A stretch of DNA of 64,000 bases from Leuctra nigra. Lineage: Eukaryota > Arthropoda > Insecta > Plecoptera > Leuctridae. This document shows positions 49,118-60,800 of the stretch, one piece after another. Under the pieces are notes generated by a model. It saw nothing but the letters and a program-made list of their open reading frames with translations, did not search any database and had not been told where the DNA came from. Position numbers and translations under genes: made by a program. Where the stretch lies: positions 20,466,948 to 20,530,947 of the forward strand of contig OW203763.1 in assembly GCA_934045905.1 (NCBI GenBank), in the 5' to 3' direction. Positions within the stretch are counted from its first letter, which is position 1. Each line of letters begins with the position of its first letter.

Positions 49118-51818
49118 AAAACTTCATTAACCATATTGAAAATTTGGAGACAAAAAGGATAGAAGACAGTTATGAAAAGGAATTTCAGGTTTGTTTTTAC
49201 CCTATGGTAAATGACAGCATGATCATTTGTAGGCATGCAACAAGTGGATTACATTTTAAAGCTTCTTAGCATGGAAGTAATGATAACCTAGTTATAACTT
49301 GTGAGTTGGGACTGACTGATTTAGAGGTAACCTCTTTTAAGCCCTACATAACCCAGATGTTTTCTAACTCCAATTTCAGGATTTGAAATTCTTCAGTGAG
49401 ATTTTAAAAACATTGAAGCAGCACAGCTGCTCTGAAGGTGAAAAGGAGGTAAACCGCAAGAAAAATCGGTACAAAGATATTTTGCCATGTAAGTATGCTC
49501 AAGGCACCAAAACCTGTTGCCGACAATCATTCCTTGATGTAAGGGAGGCCGAGTGGCGAGCGTTGTAGTGGTAGCGTTGCAGGTTTCCTAACATTCTGCT
49601 TCTAAGCTTTCAAATTTAGGATATTATCCAATCTAGATTACCTACTTAGCCAACAGAATGCCAACAGGGGAATAATTTTTCCTAAAAACTTGAAATACAA
49701 GCGATAATTTAGCCTGTTCGAGAAACCAGCCTATACCGTGGCCTATTCCATAGACAGCGGTAAGATGATGTCTTTAGAGATTATCGACAGCGTTGTCTTT
49801 CCAGAAAAAAAAACAATTATTTTCTTTAATGCTCACAAGACCAAATGATAGACTTTATTCCCTCCCTCTTTAGATTAATTCGGAACCATGGACTGCTACT
49901 ATCATGCTAACAATTTTTCATACTTTTGAATATGAATTTAATGTCCATAGAATGCCTCGATTTTACGTTTTTATGTACCTATAAGTTAAATTAATGGTTT
50001 TTATTGAAATTAAATATTGGATTTTAATTCTAGAATAGACATATTCAACACAAACTCCAATGATATTCAATTCAATGAGACTTGGAAGATAGTGTTTGTA
50101 CATGTACGGTCAACTCCAAGAGAAAGGTACACCCTTGCAGTTAGATTACTTGCATTACTGTTCAGCAGCATTGCCAGTAGGTAGAGACCTCCTGTATCTA
50201 GGCAACACAACTAACACAGCTGTAGTGCGGTGTAGGTACAGAGTGTACCTTTCACTTGCAGGCTGGTTTACCTACACTGTTCATGTACACCTACACTGTA
50301 CACTGTTCATGTTAATATGACTTCTCACCTCGATGAAATACTGTCGGCATGCCAGTTGCGCTCAAGCGGATGACTAGTGTGTTGTCAGTTTCTGTAAAGT
50401 TGTTCTTGCACTAGTTGCATAATATTGTAATCAACTATGTAATCAAAAATACTCCCAAGAGTCTGATTGTAAAGTAGAAGCAAAATGAATGGTCAATGTG
50501 GTTTGTAGACAATATGAAACTTGCCATCCACCTTCCATGTTGGCTGATGATTATGTCGGAAGTTGGTACCTACATGCCTGGTAAGGGAGCACAATGCGAT
50601 CTGCAATTCCATATTAATTGTGGGGAGGGGAGGGGAATGAATGAACTTTATCTTTATACCAATTATTTTTATTGAACATATTCCATGGATTAGGATTTAG
50701 GAAGGTACTTACCTACTTAGTAAGGAATTCAATTTCTGGATTTGTCGTTTGAATTATAAACGTTTTATTGATCAATTCCCTATGAGAGCTTTCTTTCACA
50801 TCTATAGGGGAAACGATTCCTTTTATTTCATTATTATTAAATGTGCTGTATACCTATTTCTCACCTTTAGTGCATCATGACTTTCTTAAGTTGTCACCCC
50901 TATACCAACATAGGGATCTGGATGCCAAAGATCATACTTATCAAATATTTTCTATGTTTAGAGTAAACCATAGTCAATAAACATTACAATTAAGTAGTTG
51001 TGACGGTGATAATTTCCAATCAACATGATCATAACAAAGTTGACATATTTCTAGTTGATGGAAGCCGCGTCATCCTCGGGGAATATGCTGGCGTGCCTGG
51101 GAGTGATTACATCAATGCTAACTTCATCAAGGGGGCTAGTGGCTCCCCAGCCTATATCGCAAGTCAAGGGCCATTGCCGCATACTGTCAATGATTTTTGG
51201 CGGATGGTTGTGGAGTGTGAGGTTCAAGTCATAGTGATGGCATGTAATCAAGAAGAAGCTGGCAAGGTACGATTTCTTCCCGTCCAAATATGCATTTCTT
51301 ATTACTTGCTTTACATCAGCCTTGGTTTTTGTCTGATTACATACATTTGCAATCCAAGTTGTACTAATATGCAGTTCTAAATCAATTCAAATTCTACAGC
51401 ACAGTAGGTAATAAATGTATTAATCAATTTAACTCTTAAATAAACATACCTAGGTACATTTGCACAAAGTCAATTTCATTTTAAATCACTGTCTACCACA
51501 ACTAGTCTATGACACCAAACACACCGCTCTTACATTCCCATTGATTTATATTGTTGATTGTTTGTCCTGTAGCACAAGTGTGAGAATTACTGGGTGGAGC
51601 AAGAAGGGGAGGAGAAGCAGTTTGGAATGGTTACAATCCGTCTTCTCAAAGCTAGCATTGTTTGTCCAGATTTCCTTGTTCGAACAATGTTGCTTAAATA
51701 CACCAACAACCAGTCAATCATTGGTAAGATTGTCAAATTGAGAGTAAAATATACCTACCTACTAATAAATAATAATAATCTCTTATTATACATGGAAGCT
51801 GGCAAGCATTATTTCCAG

Positions 51819-51867
<49 letters not shown>

Positions 51868-54800
51868 GTTTGCATTATTTCCTTTTTGTTTCCAACTGAT
51901 CAGCAATGCAATGTTTCTGGGTAAAATATTGGTTGGTACACTCGACAATTCATAAAACGGTATTTGAAAGAAATGGATTGTCTGAAAAAAATTTGATGGC
52001 ATCATCTGATAAAGTCTATACTTACTCGTCATCTACCTCTAGTAGGTGAGCTCTGATTTCATTGATAATAACAAGGATTGATTGTCAATGAACCTGACCA
52101 GCAGCCAATCTGTTTCGTTCAAATACCGTTTTATGAATTGTCGAGTGCACATACCTACATACTTAAAAGTTAAAACATTACTTTTTTATATTAGGTAATA
52201 CTTGTTCTGCGGTAATGGCTCCTTGTTCTTTACAATGGAATGCGACAGTGGGCCCTTGTTGACGATGACTAGAGCTCCGTATATTTCGCACATCGCGATA
52301 ACGCGATATCTTTATATCTTGTATTTTCTTGGAATATGAGCACGAATTACGTCATTCTAAACCCAATTCTGCAAGATTTGAATCGCGAAATAAAACGAAA
52401 TATGCCATTATTGCGAAATAACACCGAAATCGACTATATTTTTGTAATACATCGCGAAATCCCACAAATGTTGTTCAGTTTTCAGAAATGTTTACAAAAA
52501 ATGTTGAAACTCAACCTAAAACTTCCTATTTTACGCATAATTCATGGAAATATCCACATTCCGCGGAGAAAGCAAGCGCGCTTGTTGGTGACATTTCAAG
52601 GTTAAACCCTGCTCATACATTTGGTAACTGCGCAGGCGCTAGGAATCAGCTGTTCCCATCGCGCGAGCGAGGCAGCGATACGGCGGCGGGCGGCCATTTT
52701 AGTTGTAGTGCCACTGTATTATTAAATTATTATTATCATTATTGTGCACAAAACAATTTTACTTGTGTTTTTTACTTTGTACACAATGCCGAAACCAACA
52801 GTTACAGCCGCGTCTAGGGCTTCAGAGTTCAGGAGTGACGGGTTTTACGTGAGTGACGGAAAACTTTTGATGTGCCGGTTTTGCAACTGCAGACTAGAAC
52901 TCAAGTGCAAGGACACACTGATGAAACACGTCGCATGTAAACGCCATTCAGAGTTCCTACTTAAATAAATACAATTTTATTTACTCTAAACTCTTGTTTG
53001 TGTTCTTATTTGTTACTTAGATTGCCTGTAATGTTTAGTGGTTAATGTTTAGCATTGAATCTAGGGATTGGTTACTATATATAATTTTTGACAGAAATAT
53101 TACTTTATTGATTTGCCACTAAATTCTATAACACCGCTAAAAAACGAAATTTGGGTTTTTAAAAACGAAATTGGTAAAATAATAAACCCATTTTCACGGG
53201 GCTCTAACGATGACATTTCAACTGGATTCGTCCTATCATCTTCAGGTCTCGAAGAGTGCTTATTAGAGTGTAACTTGATGAACCATTGTTCTCAATCTAT
53301 TGGTACCTACCTACCTACTACTCCCTTATGATGAGTACAATGAAGAAGATTGGTTATTTTAGGTGGCGTTGCCGATCTTGTATTGTTTGTTATCTGAATA
53401 ACAAATTCTATCAATGTGTTTCAGAAGAGCGAACTGTCTGCCAGTTTCATTACTCCGCTTGGCCGGACCACGGGGTTCCTCCACTGGTACGACCGCTGCT
53501 TGACATGGTTCGCTTGGTTCGAGACACTCAAGCATCAGAAACTCTGCCCGTGCTCATACATTGCTCAGCCGGTTGTGGTCGAACAGGAACCATCTGTGCC
53601 ATCGACTATGTGTTTGGACTACTTAGAGCAGGTGTATGTTTCCCAACCATTGAAATACTTTTTTTATATCTGATGTCTAGAATCCTTTTTATTTTTATAA
53701 CTGATGTCTAGAATACTTCCTAGCTGTGAAGTCGGGGCTTCCACTTCCTCTTGTATTCTGGAGTCCCCAATTCGATTCCCAAGGCTCCTTAATATAGGCC
53801 ACAACTGCCTCTTTACCACCATCCAACCTTACCTCTTCTATATCGTCAGCTTACAATCATAATCAATTATATGTTGCTTTCTATTTGTTGCCATTCATAG
53901 TTGCAGGTGATGTTAAACATTACAAAAATAATAAATAAAATCTTCCACTCTCCACTATTTTTTACTACAAATGTATCCCCTTTTATATTTAAATTTAGCT
54001 ACTAACTACATGACATGTGTATCATCTCTTTCCAACTATTAACATCATTTACGTAATACTAGCAATGGCTTAACGATAAAAGTAAAGTTAAATTCAGTTA
54101 ATTATTTGTTGCATGGGTTGACAAAGAGTTGTAGTATTATTTTGATTATGCATTTATTTAATGTTGCTTAAAGAAACAAACTACCTACTTCAAAACAACT
54201 AGTTCAAATAGTAACAATTCAATTGTTTTATTTCAGAAACTGACCAAAAACTTCAGTTTGTACACTTTGGTGCGCGACATGCGCAAGCAGCGCATCGCAA
54301 TGGTGCAGACGAAGGAACAGTACGTACTTGTTCATCAGGCAGTACGTGAACTCTTCTGTGAGCAACTGCGTATGATTGATGCGCATCCATATGAAAACAT
54401 TGATGCCAACGGAATGCCACTTATCAAGGAGCCGCTCTATGCCACTGTCAACGGCGAGGATAGCAGTGAAAAACAAGACGAGAAAGAGAAGAACGGAAGT
54501 TTGTCATCATTGTTAGATGCACCACCATTGCCAGACAAGAAAAAAGTGAATAAAGCATCATCAAAGCAAGCCAAGGAAGTTGAGAATTTAACAGAGAAAC
54601 AACGATGCACAGTAGAGCAGTCTTCTGATAGTGAGAGTGGGTCCCTGTCAAGTGGCATGAGCAGTTTGCTTAGTAAGCCAAGAATATCGAAGCTCAAAGC
54701 TTTGTTTGAAAGGAATTTGACTCCGCGAGAGAGCCGCACGAGTAGCAGCAGACGTCGAGGCAATCAACCCGTGGCTAGAAGCCACTCCCTAGGCCCAGTG

Positions 54801-57800
54801 AGGAAGGAAACTGTAGAGAGTAAGGATGAGAGTTCTCGCTTATGGCGGCAACCAATTCCTGGGCGAGGGATTCTGCGAGTGCCCCAGCTAGCCACAGCCC
54901 CCGTCACACCAGCACCCAAGCCGGCACTGCCTGTCAAACGTAGCAAGTCTCTCAAGGTTCTAGGCAGTGGGGAACATCCGAAATTATCCGTCCTTATCCC
55001 AGAATCTAGCCGTTCCCGAGATACAGCCAATCGAGTGGATGTTCTGGTCAAAAACAAGTCAGTCGCTAGTATTATTAAAAAGCCGTTGGTTCCTTCTAAA
55101 GAATCTCCTTCAAAGAGCCGAGGTGTTGAAACAAGCGTAATATCGCAGACCCGGACCAGCAGAGATGGAGTTCTTCCTTCCAGTTCTCCAGTAGAAATGT
55201 CTGCTCCGAGACATGGCCAGGTGGCATACATGGCCTGGAGGAACTACGAGAATGTGCCTACTCCATTGCGCCGGAGACATAGTTTAGAGTCTGTGATCTT
55301 AGAAGAGGTCGTTCCTTCAGTTAATCTTTCAGACAAAGATTATATTGGCTCGGGACGCAGCGAATTTCAGACGTCGCGTTTGGACCAAGATGCAAGAAAG
55401 CTTTTGCAGGACTGTCGTGATTATCTTAACAACTCTAAGATTGAGAGTCGAACACCATTAAGATCATCTCTCGATGTAGTTGGCAGACCATCTGATGGCA
55501 ACCAACAGTTCCAGCATCTCTCTGCTGATGCTCAACGCAAGATCAACGCCATTGTTGCGGGACTTGGAGTGCGCGAACGTAGAAACAGTTTTCGTCAAGC
55601 TGTTGGCATGAACAGAGACCCCAGTGGCAGAGTTCAGGATTACGAGTCTATATGGCCTGGCCCAAGAGGACCTACCACAATGGAAGCTTTGAGGGAACGA
55701 AGAGAACAGAGAATTCCATTTCATCCCTTCAACTCGTCATTAAGTCCTGGTCAGTCTGGATCAGCTCGTAACAACGGACTGCTCATGGATAAGGAAAGCA
55801 GAAACCTTGCAGATGAATTGGCTGGTTTCTATCAGAAACCAGCTGATGACTTCAGAATCTCACATTCAAAATTCACACCAAAATCATTGACTCAAAAAAG
55901 TGGTGGATCATTAAGGATTAAGGGCTCCCAGGCATTGGCTTTTGCAAGAGGAACGGAATTGGATGGTGTAGCCGGAGCCCATGTGACACCGCAGAAAGAT
56001 GTGCAAGAGAGAACAAAGCATCCTCTTCAATTATCACGCTCAAATCCGTGGCCCAGAGGAAGTTTAGGACCAAATTTAAATCATTCTGACTATGTGGAGG
56101 TGAGATCACCACAGAAAAGAGTTGAGGGACCAACCGATAGTAGACACTTTCAAGAAACTAGGAAAGCTCCTGTAGGAGTAGATATTACCACCAAAACAAC
56201 TCTATCTACAACTGATTCACAATCGCCTTTCAATCACTCTCCATATTCTGATTTTGAAACTCAGAGAAAAGTGGATGCTGGACCAGAAAGTCGTTCCTTT
56301 CAATTTCCAAATTCAAGAACTAATCCACTCTCATTAGATACAGCAAGAAAAGTAAATTTGCTACCAGCCAACACAGGGTCGGCAAACGTTCATTCCCCAT
56401 ATGCCGAAATTAGATCTCCTCCACGAAGAGTTGAAGGAGCTGCCGAAGCTAAAACATTGCCAATCCAGGGTTCTAAAGGTAATTCTGATGGAGTTGATGG
56501 ATATATACAAGGAAATCCAAACTCCAGTGATAGACTTCGACCTCTCTCAGACCAACAGATTTATGTCAAGAGGATTCCAGAAGAAAGAGTGCAAGTCTCG
56601 AAAACTAATCCAGCATTCCACAAAACAATGTATAATGGTGTTCCCCCATCCATGGATATGTCCAGTAAAATGAAAAGTCCAAATCATGGAACATCAAAAC
56701 AAACAGACAGCGCTTCAGGGATTGGAAGTTACCTTACTTTCCAGGATCTCAGGGGTAATGCTTGGCCCAATCCAGAAGGATCGAGAAGTCCACGTAATTC
56801 CAACCTGTGGCCGAATTCTAATCCGGACAGTCAAAGACTCGAAGCAGCTAAAACATCTGAATCCAAGCGAAGTGAGCCCAGGGCAAGTTTTGTTAGGCAC
56901 GACCAGAACGAGCCAAGTGCACTAAATCTGCGAGCTGGTTACACTAGGCATGAACAAATGGAGGCAGCTAGTAAAAGTAGGAGAACAGACGAACTGAGAG
57001 GATACACCGCCACTTCACCGCAAGGGAAGACGGATGCGGTCAGCTATGGTAAGTTTGTTATTTTGTTCAAAGTTGATACAACTGTGAACTGATAGGTTTT
57101 CGGTACCTAGTAGTATTTCACTAACATTCCTAGAAAATATTAGTTAATCATGATCAAATTGAAATAATTGTACTCAACTTCTTATCCTATAATGGTGATT
57201 ACAAACAGTTTGATGTTAAATATCTTGTTAATTCTTTGAGTCAGGTGACAAATTCCTAATTACTTGTTCATTTAGTACCTAGGTTTTATCTCTAACTTGA
57301 GCTGACATACATTTTTGTTTCATAATTAAAATCAATATTAATAGGCCCTTAGTAATTGATGGGTTAATCTCCTGACAGGATAATTAATTGTAAACAGATT
57401 TAAAAAAAAAATAGCCTATCTAGACACAGTTGCATAGGTAATTCAGTCTTGTTTCAATTGTGTTTTTTATTTGTCAGGTCTTGTGGCAGGCATTCAGTTG
57501 GTGGACACTCCTGTCGCGCCACCCAGGGTGGCGAGAAGGGGCCGTGGAGGTGAGGCCACCCCTCGGAAAAATACCCCATGGACTGGGACCAGGGAGGAGG
57601 CACCAGGGGATGTTGACTTGGATGCTGTTGCAGCAAGCATCAAGCCAAGGAGACCAGGTTAGTTAAAGAACGATACATTGTAAGATTGATTGTGAAGAAT
57701 TTTAGTGCAAACATTTTGTGCTTTGTTGCTTATCATCATGTATTATAATTCACTGTGTAGGTAGAAACAATTTGTACTATGAATTATAAATACACTTACC

Positions 57801-60800
57801 TACCTACCTACCTACACTAGACTGCAATCCTACCTCAAATCATCTGTGTGTGTAGTACATGCATTGTTATTGTTGCTAATAATGGTGAACTGATATACTG
57901 CCAAGTTACAGATAAGAAACGTATTGACCAGATATTTGAGCAAAAGTATTCCGAAATATCATTACAAACGCGTTTTAGCATGCCACCACCACCTTTATTT
58001 TTGAACTTTTGAGATATTTAGAAAGGTATTTTTAGTGATGTAAAATGCTCGAGCATATTCTTTTTGAGAATATTCTCGAGAATATTCTCAAGAATATTCT
58101 CGAGCACGAGCATTTTCTCGAGCATATTCTTAAAAATGCATCTAAGCTTATAGAAACTCGAACTTTTAGCTCAATTCCAAAAAGTATGTACTTTTATGGA
58201 TCTTGCAACGTACCTATTGTTATGGAGAACCAGTCGGGAATCGTTACTGAGGCTATACAGGTCAGAGTTTTCTTCGATCGAGCTGAAATTTTGCACACAT
58301 ATAGGGAACATTTCTGGGCGTTGCAGACCCAAATTTTTTGAAATCCCCGATTGGTTCAAATTTTTAAAAAATATCTTTCGATTGGTTGGTTCGATCAATT
58401 TGAAATTTTGACAAGTCATTACGACCAACATTATTTCCAATCTTACAAAGTGTCAGCCAAATCCTCCCATTGGTTAAAATTTGAAACCATCTTTCCTTTG
58501 ATTTTTTAAATTTAAACTAGAACCGTTTGACCGATCAACTTAAAACTTTGCGTGGTCATTGGGACCAACATTATCTGTATTTTTGACAATTTTCAGACTA
58601 ATCTGTGCTTAAATCCAAAAGTTATTGACATTTTACCGACATTTTGTGTGTTGCTGTCAAATTCTCGAAAATGTTTGATCACGGTAACGTCGAGCCTACT
58701 TTCAAACACATATGAAACTGATGTTCAACAGATCGATCTGATATTGTGTACACAATAACAAATGAGTGGTCTCAAGTATATTTTTAGAACGAGATCCTGT
58801 GATCTCGTTCTAAAAATCTGTGATTTTTGAAAATTAACAAGGAACCGTTTGATCGTTAAAACTTCAACTGAAAACATGGATATTGGGACCAATATTTTAG
58901 GAATTTTTTGAGATTTTCATACCAGTCTGCGACGAAATTCAAGAATTATTATTGGCTTTTAAGGACATTTTCGATAGACAGAGGAGTTGCGAGGAGTTGC
59001 ACGTATCCGTGCTCGCTTCTGCTCGCTATCCCTGCCTATGTATTGCACAGCCTTCCAAGGCCATAAAATTGTGCAAAAACATTCAAACTTGAACTTTTTA
59101 TATATAATAATAATTTTCAAACCTCTGGTAAGAATATTCTCAAATATTCTCGGAGAATAATCTCTTTGAGAATATTCTCGAGAATATTCTCATGAGAATA
59201 TTCTCGGCTCACATCTCTAGGTATTTTAGATCGACACGTCGTATTACGATTAACTGTGTGTTTTTTATTAAGTTTATAATATCCAAAACTAATTACTAGT
59301 TAAATGCGAGTTACGTTTTATTACCTTAATACGTCATTACTCGAAATAGGGTATCATCGACCCACCTACTATACTTAATACAGGTTGATACGTTTGTTTG
59401 GCTGTACTGTTTCTCACTTTTTCTTGACTACAAATGGTTATTGCGTTGTTATTAGCTTAATCTGGCTGATACGTTGTTTTTCTTTACTGTTTCACAAATT
59501 TTCTTGTATATATTCACTAAGCAAATGTTGAAATGCATGCACTTTGGATAGAGATACAGTATTCCAGCCCACTGCATTGGAAAACTGAGCCAAAATTAGT
59601 CTTGAAAGTAATGTAGGTAGGTACTAACCAGAAAAAGTGCAAAATGGCGTTTACGTTTCTTATGCGTAACACTGCAGTATAGGTACATATTACGTAAAGG
59701 CGTATTATTTTTCTTTAAAATTGTGACTTGAAACTCTGGGATTGCTTTTATTTCTGCACCTCGGGTAAAGAAGGCTCGATTTCCATTTACTCGATTTTGC
59801 GTTTTATACTTTTGGAATATTGTCATCATGCTGTTAGTTGTAATTTGACTAAAGTCAACAATTCAATTGCATAGGTACTGTATGCATTTAAGCTACGATC
59901 ACCACACTTCACAGGGATTAGAAACGGTCTGACTAGCTGGCCATGGGTCTGGTCCCATTGAACACAACAAGCAGAGAACAAGCGGCTGTGATGTCGCTCT
60001 CGTGACACATGTCTTTATCTCCTGCCAGAACAGAATTCAAATAGTCGACAATGTGCTATCATCACTAGAGCGGCAAGTTTGAGAAGCTCTTTCAAACCTG
60101 GCGGCAATTGTGTTAATCAAATTTGAACACCTGCGCAAAGTTCCAAAAGCGTACTTTTCGAAATTTCGCGTGTCACCGAAAGTAAGCAGGAGCAGGAAGT
60201 ACGTCGGAGCAAGTAATCTACGAAAAAATCAACGGACCAGACCCTGGGCCACCTTCATTTAGCATTGGTCTTATGGGAGTGCCATAACAATGCACAGACC
60301 GTTTCTAATCCCTGTAAAGTATGGTGATGGTAGATTTAAGTATTCTCTTACAAATGACATAGTGTCACTATTACAAATAACCTCAAGAATCACTGAAATG
60401 GGCCTGGCCTTCTACCTCTTAAGTACAGATTTTATTCTAAGCCTTAGCACAAATTTTCAGAATGTCGACATGCATTTCTCTTTCAAGCAAAATCTTGAAA
60501 ATAATTAGCGAGCGTAGCAAGCATTTCTACGGGACTCTTATGCCACTTTCTCCGTTTTTTTTTTTTTTTTTTTTTTTTTCCCACCGCATATTGGAAGCAC
60601 CGATTGACCAATCAAACTGAAACTTTGAACATACACTAATATCGTTCTAGAATAGGCTGTTATTGTTTTTGAGCAATATTCAAATAAAAAAGTTGATTAT
60701 TTTTATTAGGACCCTTGCCGCACAGCACCCTGCTGAGTGACCCTCGTCGCATCCTGTCCACCCCACCCCTCCACTAATGACCATGGCCAGCCCCTAACTA

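Noticed and set aside
51594..52032. ORFs with long Tyr or Asn runs
   Set aside because: Products of the ATT microsatellite read in both directions; the first also contains the real exon 4 read through its donor.
53425..53640. Donor at GCAG/GTGTAT for PTP exon 5
   Set aside because: It would shift the frame into exon 6; the GTATGT donor two bases later keeps frame and family homology.
54437..55231. Antisense ORFs in the PTP exon 6
   Set aside because: Shadows of the long real exon; no independent features.
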